Translations under genes and position numbers: made by a program
Shown: positions 33,200-43,600 of the stretch, one piece after another
How the letters are laid out: the number at the start of each line of letters is the position of its first letter
Position numbering within the stretch: position 1 is the first letter of the stretch
Notes under the pieces: model-generated
Told to the model about the DNA's origin: nothing
The model's input: the letters and a program-made list of their open reading frames with translations, nothing else
The model's database searches: none
Origin: JABFXX01 sp964419605
Lineage (GTDB): Bacteria; Myxococcota_A; Polyangia; Haliangiales; Haliangiaceae
Assembly: GCA_964419605.1 (NCBI GenBank)
Contig: CAYQQM010000007.1
Location: forward strand, 23,454-87,453
Direction of reading: 5' to 3'
DNA length: 64,000 nt

Positions 33200-34501
33200 A
33201 TGGACTTCACGCGACGCAAGCTCCTATTGTCTACCCTTTTTGGCGCAGGTGGCTTGGGCCTTCGGGCACTGGCCACAGGTCTGCCGCTGTCGGTGTTCAC
33301 CCGGTCCCGCCGCGCACACGCCGACACGAGCCCAGCGCCGGATGCGTGCACGAACGCTCAATTTCTCTATTTCCTAACCTCGAGCAATGGCGATCCGATA
33401 AACGCCAATATCCCGGGTAGCTACGTGCTCCCGGGGATTCGCCATCCACAACAGGCTACGATGGCGCCGGCGGCGATGACCGTTGGCGGCCAGTCCTATC
33501 AAGCCGCGTTGCCGTGGACACAGCTTCCTGCGGCGATGCTGGCTCGGACAAGCTTCCTGCATCACAGTACCTACACGAACTCGCACGCCGACGCCGCCAA
33601 AGTGAACACTCTGATGGGGGCCGTGCAGCGACAGGAGATGCTCATTTCGCTGTTGGCGAAGCATTTGGCGCCCTGTCTTGGCACGATACAGACTCAGCCA
33701 GTCGTGCTGAGTCCAAATCTAGTGACTTTTAATGGTGCTGTGATGCCCACGCTGCTCCCGCCGAACCTTCGCGATGTACTGGTTAGTCCAACGGGACCCT
33801 TGGCCGAGCTGCAGAAGATTCGCGACACAAACCTCGATAAGCTCAACGAACTGTTCAAGCAGTCGGGGAACATAGCACAGCGGAAACTCATCGATCAGTA
33901 CGCGCAGTCCCAGCGCGAGGCGCGCGCGATATCGCAAGATCTACTAAACGCGTTGGCAGATATCAAAGGCAACACGCGGGAAGACCTCAACATTGCAGCT
34001 GCGGTGCTGTTCAAAATGAAAGTAACACCGGTCGTCGTTGGTCGGTACGACTTCGGCGGCGACAATCACAGCGACACAGGTCTCGTTAGGGAAACCGCGC
34101 AGACCATCGACAGCGTCGCGGCGATTGGTGGATTTCATAGTCAGCTGACCTCACATGGTTTGACGGACAAAGTCACGGTTGCGTTTCAGAACGTATTTGG
34201 TCGAACGTTAGGCCCGGGGTCAGGTGGGAGAGACCACAACGGAAATCATAGCTGCTCTATCTTCATAGGAAGTACGATAAAAAGTTCGGTTGTCGGCGGA
34301 ATTGTGCCTGCAACGAAGGACTTCAAGGCATCTGGGTTTGATTCAAACTCCGGTCAGATGAATGAATCCGGAGATGTACCCTTCCGGGAAACACTCGAAT
34401 CCGTTGGCAAGACCCTCGGCCGAGCCCTGGGCATTTCGCAGACCGTGTTGAACGAGCAGATCTCCAAGGGCAAGGTGATTGCCGCAGCTCTCAAGTCGTA
34501 G
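33200..34501 (+). CDS. DUF1552 family Tat-exported protein
   Basis: 433 residues from ATG 33200 with an AGGAGA ribosome-binding site. The N-terminus is a twin-arginine signal (FTRRKLLLSTLFGAGGLGLR). Family-like blocks are FLTSSNGDPINANIPG, TSFLHHSTYTNSHADAAKVN, YDFGGDNHSDTGLVRETAQT, FGRTLGPGSGGRDHNGNHSC and ISQTVLNEQISKGKVIAAAL. It looks like the alkaline-phosphatase/sulfatase-related (DUF1501/1552) superfamily, with conserved D/H residues. Secretion with the upstream CxxCH partner is a pairing known in Planctomycetes and Myxococcota; the substrate is unknown. Confidence 0.82.
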   Translation: MDFTRRKLLLSTLFGAGGLGLRALATGLPLSVFTRSRRAHADTSPAPDACTNAQFLYFLTSSNGDPINANIPGSYVLPGIRHPQQATMAPAAMTVGGQSYQAALPWTQLPAAMLARTSFLHHSTYTNSHADAAKVNTLMGAVQRQEMLISLLAKHLAPCLGTIQTQPVVLSPNLVTFNGAVMPTLLPPNLRDVLVSPTGPLAELQKIRDTNLDKLNELFKQSGNIAQRKLIDQYAQSQREARAISQDLLNALADIKGNTREDLNIAAAVLFKMKVTPVVVGRYDFGGDNHSDTGLVRETAQTIDSVAAIGGFHSQLTSHGLTDKVTVAFQNVFGRTLGPGSGGRDHNGNHSCSIFIGSTIKSSVVGGIVPATKDFKASGFDSNSGQMNESGDVPFRETLESVGKTLGRALGISQTVLNEQISKGKVIAAALKS

Positions 34502-34527
34502 TTGTCTTGCGGTTTGTTGTGACCTCG

Positions 34528-35292
34528 ATGTGTAAATACGCTGTAATCGCTTTCGTATTTGTAGGTTGCTCGGCCGAGTCGTCGGTGAGCATTGTCGATG
34601 CGGCTCCACCCGACAGCAGCGGCCCGAACGCTGACTCGGTCTTGCTGCGAGACGATTTCGAGGGTGGTATTTCGTCGCTGTGGACGCCGCTCATTCGCGG
34701 GGTCCAGGCGCCGTTTGGATCCCTGGCAGTTACGAGCCTTCAGGCGTATTCTGGATCTTCGAGTCTTCAGTTGAATTGGCTAGCGAACAATACCAGTACA
34801 CTGGAGCTAGATACACCGCTTCCGAATGTCGAGGAATTATATGTTCACTTCGCCGTGAAGTGGTCTAAGGAGTTTCAGTTCACACCAGGAACAACGGCAG
34901 GGAAAAAAATCTGGCGTTATTGGGCTGGGCCGCGCGACGACTTCGTGATGTTGGCACGTCGCACCGGAGAAGGCTTGCGATTCTCCATCTACCTCAATCA
35001 GATGTTTGTACAAGGCTCGCCGCCGAATCTAGGTGAGAATATCGGAGTCCCGACTCCCGTTGAAACGGACCGATGGTATAGTTTCGATTGGCACATTGTC
35101 GGCGGACTGGGTACCGGGAAACTGGAAGGTTGGGTCGACGGGATTAAGAAGTGGGACTATCCCAACATTCACGTAACGGAGTTGCCAATGAGACGTTTTG
35201 CTCTTGGCGGTAACATTAGTCCGGATCGTTCTCCCAACAGCCAAACAGAATGGTTCGATGACCTGATCGTGTCTACGGCACCCATTCGATAA
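34528..35292 (+). CDS. Lipoprotein with jelly-roll (polysaccharide-lyase/LamG-like) domain
   Basis: 254 residues from ATG 34528. Lipobox FVGC-S near residue 17, an Asp/Pro-rich linker, then a beta-rich domain: LRDDFEGGISSLWTP, LYVHFAVKWSKEF, WYSFDWHIVGGLGTGKLEGW, VDGIKKWDYPN and TEWFDDLIVST. This layout is that of alginate- or polysaccharide-lyase-like jelly rolls in secreted myxobacterial lipoproteins; no catalytic residues are assigned. It follows the DUF1552 gene by 26 bp and is probably co-transcribed. Convergent with the next gene (11-bp gap). Confidence 0.65.
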   Translation: MCKYAVIAFVFVGCSAESSVSIVDAAPPDSSGPNADSVLLRDDFEGGISSLWTPLIRGVQAPFGSLAVTSLQAYSGSSSLQLNWLANNTSTLELDTPLPNVEELYVHFAVKWSKEFQFTPGTTAGKKIWRYWAGPRDDFVMLARRTGEGLRFSIYLNQMFVQGSPPNLGENIGVPTPVETDRWYSFDWHIVGGLGTGKLEGWVDGIKKWDYPNIHVTELPMRRFALGGNISPDRSPNSQTEWFDDLIVSTAPIR

Positions 35293-35303
35293 TACGCGGG
35301 CCC

Positions 35304-36626
35304 TTAGTTACATGGTAGCGCAGTGTTCAGAACGCGAACGTCATCGATGGAACCGACGAACGTAGCGGGAAGGACCAAACTATGCGCGTCCTGACCGATG
35401 AACGGCGGATTGTTTGGCTTCAGCGTGCCAGGGGCTAGCGTTGCGCCTTTAAGAGTGCCGTCGAAACAGACTCTGAGGAGGCCGTCGACCTCGTGGACCA
35501 CCCGGAGGAAATGCCATCGCTGATCCGGAGGGTACATGAACTCGACGTGAGCAGAATTTACAACGCCGGGCGACGTATAAACGGTCCCCGCATTCAGTCG
35601 TAGCTCGCCCTGGATGTTGACTAGACGTGCAAATAGGCCGCCGCCGCCGGGGGCGTGGAGATTTCGCTCGGAGAAGATGTACGCCGTGATACCCGAGGGG
35701 AGCGTTGCATGCTTCACCCAAAGGTCGAGTGTAACGTCGCCCGGGCGGTCGAGCACAGCCGCGGCATTGTAGTAGTTGTGTTCCGCAACCTTCGCTGCCT
35801 GACCTAACTCCGGGTACGGGCCCATTTCCAATGCTGGAGCCGGTGTGCCTGGTGTCGAATCGTGCGACGCTACGAGCTGATTCGGCCTGCACGCGCTTTC
35901 GGTCGTTCCACCGGACAGCGCCGAGAACGAGATCGCGAACTGACACTCCGCCGGAAACGTTACAAGGGAGTCCACTACATGCAGCTGTACAGCAATGTCG
36001 GGCTGCCCCGCTGCTGGGGAGGAAAGCGCGACAAGAAATCGATCGCTGGCCAGCGCGTCGAGCCGAACCACATGGTTCAATGTCACATGGGGTTGTGCAG
36101 ATCCCGTGAACAGTGCGTCCTCGCGGCTATTGCGATAGATCTGCACCGTCTGGCCTAGTCCGCCGTCTGGAACGTGAACGCTGAGCCGGAGGTCGATCGT
36201 TTGGTTCGCACCAGCGGTGAATTCGATCGCCGGATCTGCCGGACTAGAGACTCCGGCCGTGGAGACCAGCAACGCACCGGGTAACGCCCGGCACGCAGTA
36301 GCGCTGGGATTCGCCGCGCAACTCCGAATGGTGTTTTCGGGATTGGCACCGACAAAGCCGCCGTCGATCGCGGTCATCGGCGACCACGTGCGATTGCGAT
36401 GGTCGGCTAGGTACCGCCAACGGCCGGTTGTTCCAGTCGCGCTGCCATCAAAGTCCGCCCCGCTATCGCCGATGCACGGCGCAGGACACACCTGCGCGGG
36501 CGGAGCGTCGCCCGCAGTCCCTCCTTCGATATGGGCATCGAACAGGGACTGGCGGCAGCTGCAGACAAACACCAGGGGCGCAACAAGTCCTAACGAGAGC
36601 CACTGTCTCGATTCCTTTAGGGCCAT
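35304..36626 (-). CDS. LamG-domain (concanavalin-A-like) lipoprotein
   Basis: 440 residues from ATG 36626. Signal with lipobox-like VFVCSC near residue 24. An Asp/Gly/Cys-containing linker is followed by a first beta domain with conserved cysteines. The C-terminal LamG-like domain (about 280-440) reads DVTLDLWVKHATLPSGITAY, IFSERN, GELRLNAGTVY, RWHFLRVVHEVDGLLRVCFD and FVGSIDDVRVLNTALPC. It probably binds extracellular sugar or protein. The upstream ATG 36635 is an alternative start. Confidence 0.7.
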   Translation of the reverse strand: MALKESRQWLSLGLVAPLVFVCSCRQSLFDAHIEGGTAGDAPPAQVCPAPCIGDSGADFDGSATGTTGRWRYLADHRNRTWSPMTAIDGGFVGANPENTIRSCAANPSATACRALPGALLVSTAGVSSPADPAIEFTAGANQTIDLRLSVHVPDGGLGQTVQIYRNSREDALFTGSAQPHVTLNHVVRLDALASDRFLVALSSPAAGQPDIAVQLHVVDSLVTFPAECQFAISFSALSGGTTESACRPNQLVASHDSTPGTPAPALEMGPYPELGQAAKVAEHNYYNAAAVLDRPGDVTLDLWVKHATLPSGITAYIFSERNLHAPGGGGLFARLVNIQGELRLNAGTVYTSPGVVNSAHVEFMYPPDQRWHFLRVVHEVDGLLRVCFDGTLKGATLAPGTLKPNNPPFIGQDAHSLVLPATFVGSIDDVRVLNTALPCN

Positions 36627-36976
36627 ATGGCGCATCCAGCCTACGCTGCTCTTGAAATGGCGAAGTGGCGGTGTTCGCTGTGCGGCTGCCTCCTTTTTCG
36701 AATGCCTCAACGTACGCGCACCCGCGCCGAGAACTGGTGTTACTTCGAGGTGGCGCAGCCCGATCAAGAAACGCATTGAAGTGACTGCTTCCCCCAGAAT
36801 CTTACAGGGGTATTGGGGGGCTCGTCAGCCCCTTTTTCGGGGCGGCATTGCCACCACCGGGTGTGCGAAGCAGTGCGGCGGAGCGTCCGACAAGGTCCGA
36901 TATGTGGTTGGAAATCGGTGGCGGCTTGCCGGCTGGATTCGTGGGGCACGGTTGGGGCCACGGCGAAGGCGAGCGC
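36627..36976 (+). terminator. 350-bp gap with a terminator-like hairpin at 36817-36837
   Basis: GGGGCT-CGTC-AGCCCC followed by TTTTT is a textbook intrinsic terminator for plus-strand transcription, but no plus-strand gene precedes it. On the minus strand, where yraN ends 140 bp away, no T-run follows the stem. An unannotated plus-strand RNA in 36650-36816 is possible. Nothing else is seen in the gap. Confidence 0.4.
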
Positions 36977-37372
36977 CTACCAGCGCGATAGCCGCCAGGC
37001 GTCGCGAATCAGCGCAACTTCATCGCCAGTGATTGCAACGACATCAAATCGAGCTTCGCGAAACGGAACTCGGCGTGCACACAAAAAGGCCTGGGCTGCG
37101 CGACTCACCTTGCGCTGCTTGGCATACGTCACCGTTACAGCAGCGTCGCCGCAGCGATCATCGGCGCGGCTGCGCACTTCGACAAAACACAACACGTCGC
37201 CGTCGAACGCCACGATATCGAGCTCACCAACTTTGCAGCGAAAGTTGCGCTCGACGATGCGAAACCCGCTACGAGTCAAAAATGCCACTGCTTTAGATTC
37301 CGCCGCGGCCCCCACATGTCGGGTAGCCAGCTGGGTGCGCGCCCGCGCGGCGTGGGCAACGTTCGCTACCAT
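36977..37372 (-). CDS. yraN: UPF0102/YraN-family nuclease-like protein
   Basis: 131 residues. The restriction-endonuclease-like core is complete: GAAAESKAVAFLTRSGFRIV, ERNFRCKVGELDIVAFDGDV and LCFVEVRSRADDR (E...GE-x-D...E-V-R/K). Such proteins are small predicted Holliday-junction-type nucleases of unknown role. An extra ~15 residues precede the core. Minus strand, 59 bp downstream of the next gene. Confidence 0.88.
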   Translation of the reverse strand: MVANVAHAARARTQLATRHVGAAAESKAVAFLTRSGFRIVERNFRCKVGELDIVAFDGDVLCFVEVRSRADDRCGDAAVTVTYAKQRKVSRAAQAFLCARRVPFREARFDVVAITGDEVALIRDAWRLSRW

Positions 37373-37431
37373 AGACGGTAACTCTATCTGGATCCCATGA
37401 CATTGCGACTACCAACGAACAAGGACGGACG

Positions 37432-38160
37432 TCATTCGAGGCGATTGATCTTCACCGACATCCCCATATCTCGGATGATTTTCAGGAATTTCGGGAGGGC
37501 AGTGCGGCGGTCTACTCCGGAGCCCGCATGGAACCTTAGAAGGGTGATCTCCAGTCGAGTGCTTTCTGCGTTGATCTTGGGGATCAGCATCGTCACCCAC
37601 GATTTGGTGGTCTCCTCGAGCTGATGCAACCGCGCCGCGAGGTCGGAGCGCCCCTGCGCTGCGCAGTCCTCCTTGGTGAGGAAGCCATTGTTGCCGGCGG
37701 TGCCAGAGGGTGCAGCGTCGGAGCGGATTGCGTTGGCCCCGCCTTCCATGCCCTTCGCGGCGGAGCGCCAGGGGATCGGTCGTCTAGAGAGGAGCGAACC
37801 AACGCCCAAAACCGTCAGCTCGAGAGTCGACAATGGCTCTTGCGGCTCGACGACGCGACCCACAGACGCAGCGGCGAGCTCACCGCGGATTCGAGCTGCC
37901 CCACGCTGTAGATCGGCGACTATCTGGTCTGGATGCTCGTAGTAATCGCGAACCCAATTGCTGGGTCCCTCGAGCCGCGGCGGTTGTTGCGAATACGCTT
38001 GAGCAGTGTCGGATCGGGGCGAACTCGGGTGGACGGTCAGCGAAGCAATGCTCGGAGTCGGTGCCTCGACCAGCGCTGCGTAGTTCAATCGCAAATGCTC
38101 GCTATCGTTTCCGGGCCGTACTTGATGTTGTAGTAGCCTCTCGCTGGGACTTCGCACCAT
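37432..38160 (-). CDS. Hypothetical protein (242 aa)
   Basis: No signal peptide or membrane segment. The N-terminal half is Pro/Ser-rich and probably disordered. The middle has an Ala/Arg helix (QIVADLQRGAARIRGELAAA), and the C-terminal 85 residues look globular (RSDLAARLHQLEETTKSWVT, ITLLRFHAGSGVDRRTALPK, FLKIIRDMGMSVKINRLE). Not recognised. It could be a real regulator-like protein or a partly decayed gene. ATG 38160 taken as start. Confidence 0.45.
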   Translation of the reverse strand: MVRSPSERLLQHQVRPGNDSEHLRLNYAALVEAPTPSIASLTVHPSSPRSDTAQAYSQQPPRLEGPSNWVRDYYEHPDQIVADLQRGAARIRGELAAASVGRVVEPQEPLSTLELTVLGVGSLLSRRPIPWRSAAKGMEGGANAIRSDAAPSGTAGNNGFLTKEDCAAQGRSDLAARLHQLEETTKSWVTMLIPKINAESTRLEITLLRFHAGSGVDRRTALPKFLKIIRDMGMSVKINRLE

Positions 38161-38401
38161 GAGAGTCGGTACTATACGCAGGCACAGTGGACAATAGGAT
38201 TCGCGATCATCATCCCAGATTGAGCCATTTGGCGATCACCGTTGTCACTCCATACATCTGCCTCAGCGCTGTGGTTACATGTGCAAGGCCCTCCACGGCC
38301 ATCATGTCAGCCATCTCTTTCGTACAACCTGGGGGTCGACGACAAGGTCAAGCTAGCTTGCTCGTGGACCGAAGCGGTTCCAAACGGGGCGGTGATTGGC
38401 G

Positions 38402-38884
38402 CTAGCTCCGGCAGAGCGGATACGACGCGTTGCCGGTCCGACCGGAGAGGTTGCAGCACGCGTTGTCCGGGTTACCAGCGTCACACGCCTCTGGCTGGGG
38501 CCGCTGACCTGTCTCCGGGATCACCACGTAGTCCTTACAGATGCAGAACTTTTTGCAGCAAAATGGGCCTACCGTCACGGCGACGCCACAGGTGAAGCCG
38601 GTCTTGCACGGTGACTCGGGAACGCGGTCGCAGTCGTCGTCGCTCTCGCATTCGGCGGTGCACAATCCGCTGTTACCGGAGTAGGTGCTGCCGTCTGGCA
38701 GAGGGCGCTCAAGCGGCACGCGCAGGCAGGTGTGTGACACGCAGTCTAGTGACGGCGACGCGACGACAACCTCCGAAGGTGCTGGCAGCTGCGAGCCGAG
38801 ATCGCACGTGCGTCCGACAGGATTGCTCGTACATGCACAGGCGAGCGCGAGCCCCAAAAGCCAGAGGTAGCGCGATCGAATCAT
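38402..38884 (-). CDS. Cys-rich lipoprotein
   Basis: 160 residues from ATG 38884 with lipobox LACAC-T. More than fifteen cysteines follow in short spacings (SHTCLRVPLE, GLCTAECESDDDCD, SPCKTGFTCG, GPFCCKKFCICKDY, NACCNLSG). Myxobacteria encode many surface lipoproteins of this EGF/Dickkopf-like style. The TAECESDDDC pattern also resembles the Cys insert of the protein at the start of the window. Function unknown; extracellular disulfide-stabilised binding is inferred. Divergent from the TPR cluster. Confidence 0.72.
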   Translation of the reverse strand: MIRSRYLWLLGLALACACTSNPVGRTCDLGSQLPAPSEVVVASPSLDCVSHTCLRVPLERPLPDGSTYSGNSGLCTAECESDDDCDRVPESPCKTGFTCGVAVTVGPFCCKKFCICKDYVVIPETGQRPQPEACDAGNPDNACCNLSGRTGNASYPLCRS

Positions 38885-38997
38885 CGACCGATAATAAAGT
38901 GCCTGCGACATGAGTCAAGTGAACGACCTAAGGGACTGGCGCAAAGCCGCGATATTTCGCTTCCGCGCCCAACATCGTTGACCCTGGCTCGGCTATC

Positions 38998-39026
38998 TTG
39001 ACACGAGGCACCGGCACGTCGATGAT
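38998..39026 (+). promoter_or_regulatory. Promoter of the TPR cluster
   Basis: TTGACA (38998-39003), 17-bp spacer, GATGAT (39021-39026), about 40 nt before the first TPR gene, which has an AAGGAG ribosome-binding site. No other strong promoter is evident between the first genes. Confidence 0.5.
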
Positions 39027-39066
39027 CTTATCTCCACGTATGTCGGTCCGGATCTAAGGAGCTGTG

Positions 39067-40653
39067 ATGCCCGTGTTTAGAACCGCGTCGTTTGCATTAT
39101 CGACGATCTTGCTCGCAACGACGCTCGCAACCGCTCGTCCTGCCGCCGATATGGAGTTCGAGCCCGAGAGCGCTGCTGCGACGCCCCCATCGAAAACACT
39201 CGAGCGGGCGATCAAGTTGTACGAAAAGAAGGACTTTGTCTCGGCCTCCATCGAACTCAAGAAGGTGCTCGAGGGAAAGAGCGGCGACGACGCGCGCAAT
39301 AAGCAGCGGGCCGAGTTCTTTATGGGTAAGACCCTCTACAAAATGGGGTTCTACGCTGGGGCGATGGCGTACTTCGACAAAATCGTCCAGGGCGGCGACA
39401 ACCACACCTACCACAGCGGCGCGCTCAAGTGGCTCGCCGCACTGTCCCGGGTTTTGCCCGAGACCTCCGGCATTCTCGAGAAGATCGGCACGTATGATCC
39501 CGCGGCGCTTAACGACCCGTCGTTGGCGGCCGTAAAGGATGAAGTACTATTTCTGCTCGGCCGCCACTTCTATAAGCGCGGCGACTTCGACAAGGCGACG
39601 TCGTTGTTTCAGCAGGTATCGCGGAATTCGAGTTCTTTTATCAAGGCAAAGTTCTTTGAGGGCGTAACGTACGTTCGCAAGAACGAGGGCAAACCGGCTG
39701 TTGAGGCGTTCAAGGAAATCTTGGTGATCGGCGAGGAGCGGCCGAAGCAGTACTCAGCCGATGATATCGACAACTACCGAGAGCTCGCCCAGCTGCAGAT
39801 GGCCCGCGTGTTCTATTCGACGCAGCAGTTCGACACCTCGATCAAGTACTTCGAAAAGCTGCCCCAGGATTCGGCCGATTGGGCGCAGTCGCTGTTCGAG
39901 GCGTCGTGGGCGTACTTTATGAAAACGCTCAACTCCAAGGCGCTGGGAAATATTCATACGCTGAGCGCGCCGTACTTTGAGAACCAGTACTACCCCGAGG
40001 CGCTGCTGCTTCGCGCGGTGATCTATTACAAGTATTGTCTGTACGATCGGGCGCAGGAAGCGATCGCCGACTTCAATGAGAAATACGGACCCCTTACCAA
40101 GAACCTCCAAGAACTCATCGCAAAATACAATGATAACGCAGAGTTCTACGACTATGTGAAGAAGGTCAAGGCAGAGAAGGCAGGGCTCGACGCGGCGACG
40201 CAGCGACTGGTCATGAGCGTGCTGAGCGATCGGACCGTTCTCAAGACGTTTGCGTGGGTCGATGAACTCGGTAGAGAACTAGACTTACTGCAGCGGTCGG
40301 ACAAGGCCTGGCAGTCTACAAAGGTCTCGTCGGAGCTGTTGCAGGAGTTGACCGTGCAACAGTCCGTGGCGGCGAGCGATGCCGGCAAAGTGGCGCGCGA
40401 CCGGATCGACCGGTTGGCCCGCGAGCTGGGTGCACTCTCTCGCGACGGCCTCAAGATCAAAATCGAAATTCTCAATGCGCAAGCCGATAAGATATCGACC
40501 GAAGCAGTCGGTACGCGCATCGCCGCCGATCACCCGGAAGAACCGATCGTCGTGGACGACGAGCACTTTCAGTGGAAGTTCAATGGCGAGTACTGGAAAG
40601 ACGAGTTGGGCTATTACCGCTTCAAGATCAGGTCCCATTGTCCAAAACAGTAA
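39067..40653 (+). CDS. Periplasmic TPR protein, first gene of the Glt/Nfs-like cluster
   Basis: 528 residues from ATG 39067 (AAGGAG 5 nt upstream). Signal peptide about 1-24 (cleavage near ATA-RPAADM). TPR-type helices start at about 45: LERAIKLYEKKDFVSASIEL, FFMGKTLYKMGFYAGAMAYF, LFLLGRHFYKRGDFDKATSL and QMARVFYSTQQFDTSIKYFE. A charged coiled segment (about 390-480) and a non-repeat C-terminus (HFQWKFNGEYWKDELGYYRF) follow. A scaffold in the periplasm is inferred. The next gene starts 43 bp later. Confidence 0.85.
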   Translation: MPVFRTASFALSTILLATTLATARPAADMEFEPESAAATPPSKTLERAIKLYEKKDFVSASIELKKVLEGKSGDDARNKQRAEFFMGKTLYKMGFYAGAMAYFDKIVQGGDNHTYHSGALKWLAALSRVLPETSGILEKIGTYDPAALNDPSLAAVKDEVLFLLGRHFYKRGDFDKATSLFQQVSRNSSSFIKAKFFEGVTYVRKNEGKPAVEAFKEILVIGEERPKQYSADDIDNYRELAQLQMARVFYSTQQFDTSIKYFEKLPQDSADWAQSLFEASWAYFMKTLNSKALGNIHTLSAPYFENQYYPEALLLRAVIYYKYCLYDRAQEAIADFNEKYGPLTKNLQELIAKYNDNAEFYDYVKKVKAEKAGLDAATQRLVMSVLSDRTVLKTFAWVDELGRELDLLQRSDKAWQSTKVSSELLQELTVQQSVAASDAGKVARDRIDRLARELGALSRDGLKIKIEILNAQADKISTEAVGTRIAADHPEEPIVVDDEHFQWKFNGEYWKDELGYYRFKIRSHCPKQ

Positions 40654-40696
40654 GAGTACGTTCCAGTTCCATTCCCCGTTGAAAGAGGAATTCGCG

Positions 40697-43600
40697 ATGT
40701 CCTATTCCAAACGACTGTTAGTTGCCACGTTGCTGCTGTCGGGCAGCGCGTGGGCGGAAACCAAGTTCAAACGCCAACAAGACGTTAAGATCGATGTGAA
40801 GCTGTCCGACAAGGTCAAGCCGATCCAGCCGAAGGCCCAGGGCAAGGCCGGGTTCAAGCCGGAGCTCACGGCGGATACTGCGCTGTCGATCGAAACGCAG
40901 GTGTCTGGGATTCGTGCCGAGCAGGAGCAAGGACTCGCCGAGCTCATTCGGCAAACGCCGGACACCGAGGTTGAGGAGAAGGCGCAATATTACTTTCAGC
41001 TCGGCGAACTCTATGCAAAGCAGCAGCGGCTGTACCGCCTAAAAGCGGCTGAAGCGGCCATCGCCGTCGACAAAGCCAAGACCCCACAGCAAAAACAACA
41101 GGCTCAAGCGGCCGCAGCCAAAGCAACGGAAGCGACCAAGCAGTACCTGCTAAAAGCCGTAAAGACCTACAAGGCGCTGACCGACAATGAAGCGTTCCGC
41201 AACTATCCAAAGATGGATATGGCGCTGTTCTATTACGGGTACACGCTGCAAGGCGGCAACTACCTCAAAGAAGCGCGATCGGTCTTCGACACGCTTTTGA
41301 AGAACTATCCGAACTCCAAGTACGTGCCCGAGGCGCACCTGGCGTTTGCCGAGTACTACTTTCAGGCCGGTGAGCTCGATGACGCCGAAGTGCGGTACCG
41401 GATGGTGCTCAAGTTCCCCAAGGCCACTCCGTACTGGTACGCGTCGTACATGATGGGTTGGATTCATCTCAACCGCAAGCGCTACAAAGAGGCGCTCGAC
41501 ACGTTCTTCCAGGTCGCAAACGCAACGAAGAACGACAAGAAACAGGTCGTGCTCAATCGTGCCGCGAAGAAGGACTTTGTTCGGGCATATTCGGAAATCG
41601 GAACTGCCGATCAAGCGTTTAACGCGTTCAAGCGCGTCGACGCCAGCTATGCGTTCGACATGCTGCAATTGCTCGCGGACCTCTACCTCGAGCAGGGCAA
41701 GAGCGACAAGGCGATCTATACGTACCGCGACCTCATGAAGCGCGCGCCCACGAACAAGAACGTGTGCCTGTGGCAGTACAACGTTGCCCATGCGTCGCTG
41801 TCGGTAGTTGGCGCGAGCAATGCGGACAAGGTTGCGGAGATCGAGAATCTCGTCAAACTCTACGGCGCGCTGAAGCCAAAGAAAGTGCTTCCGCCGGCGG
41901 AGGCGCAAGAATGCCACGACAATGCAGCTGCGATGTCGGGTGAGCTCGCGCGCGCCTACCACTCGGAGTCAGCAAAGACCAGAAATCCTGAAACGCTGGC
42001 TTACGCCGAGAAGTTGTACAAGGTGTATCTGGAGGTGTTCCCCGACGCGCCGGACTACGCGCAGACCGAATACTTCTACGCCGAGCTGATCTGGAGCCGG
42101 GCGGAAATGGAAAAGAACCCGCGGATCCAAACGGAGCTGTGGGAGAATGCGGCGGTTGCGTTCACCGACGTAGTCAAAACCGGAAAGGTCGGGCCCAAGC
42201 TGACCAAGGAATCGGCCTACGCCGCCGTGCTCGGTTGGAAGAACGCGCTCAACGTCGATCCACGGGTGAAGCAGCAGGTCGCCGACGAAGACCCGAGAAC
42301 GGTCGATCAGGTGGTCGCCAAGCAAGACATTCCGCCGCGCGAAATGAAAATGCTCGCTGCGTTCGACATCTACATCAACTACATCAAAGATCCGAAGGAC
42401 GACGAGTTGGTGGGCATGAAGTTCATGAAGGCGAACATCTATCGCCGCTACGGACATTACGAGCAAGCCACGCCGATCTTCCAAGACATCTTGGATCACC
42501 ATCGCCAACACGAGACTGCGGAATTTTCAGCCAACCTGCTGCTCGACACCTACAACCGCCAAAAGCGGTACGACGAGCTCGTTGCGCTGGCCGATAAGCT
42601 CGATGGCGACAAGCCGTTTCTTGAGGGCAAAGAAGACCTCAAAGCTCGCCTGATGCAGATCAAAGGCAAGTCGCTGCGCGACAAAGCCGAAGCGATGCGC
42701 ACCAAGGCCAAAGACAGCAAGGACTACGCGCAATACATCGCGTGCGGCTTGGCCTACCAAGACATCTACAACCGCAATCCAGAGGATCCAAACAACGACG
42801 AAGTGCTCTACAACGCCGGTGTGTGTTTTGAAGAGGGCAAGTCGATTGGCGCTGCGATCGGCATGTACAACACCCTGCAGAAGTACTACCCGAAATCGAA
42901 GGTGACAGCTCGGGCTGTTGCTCGGCTCGGCAAAGCCTATGGCGATATCGCGTATTACGATCGCGCCTCGGACAAACTCGAGGAATACGCGACAAAGTAT
43001 GCAGGCGAGAAGGACGCTCACGATGCCCTAAACGACGCAGTGCTGTATCGCAAGGGGCTCGGCGACGATGAAAAGGCGATTAAGAACACCAAAGACTTCA
43101 TCAGGCTATTTGGCCGGACAAACATGCAGAGCGCTGCTGATGCCAGCTTCTCGTTGACGTCGATCTATGAGAAGCGCGGTGACAAAGAAGCGACGATCAA
43201 ACATTTGCGGGAATATCTGCGCGAATACGGTGAGCGGGGCGGAGCAGACAAGGTCGTCATTGCAAACTCGAAGATTGGTCAGATCTTGCTCGAGCAGTCG
43301 TGTCCGGTGAAGCAGGTCGACGGATCCTGCGTCAAGATTTCGCGTGAGCGAGCAACTGCAAGTCGTCAAGCCAAGCGGCAGCGGGGCAAGAGAGAAGGCT
43401 ACGTGGCGCCTATGCAGTGCGGTGCGGAGTCGAAAATCAAGTTGACGGTGGTTCCTCGAGACACGCGCAAGCTGCGCGACGCGATGGCGGCATTCGGTGC
43501 GGCGGAGAGAGAGTTCGGGCGCAAAGGCGGAAAGACCGGCGGCGACGAGGGCGGCGCTCGCTACTACTACGCCGTTGCTAAATTCGCGGAAGCCGATGTT

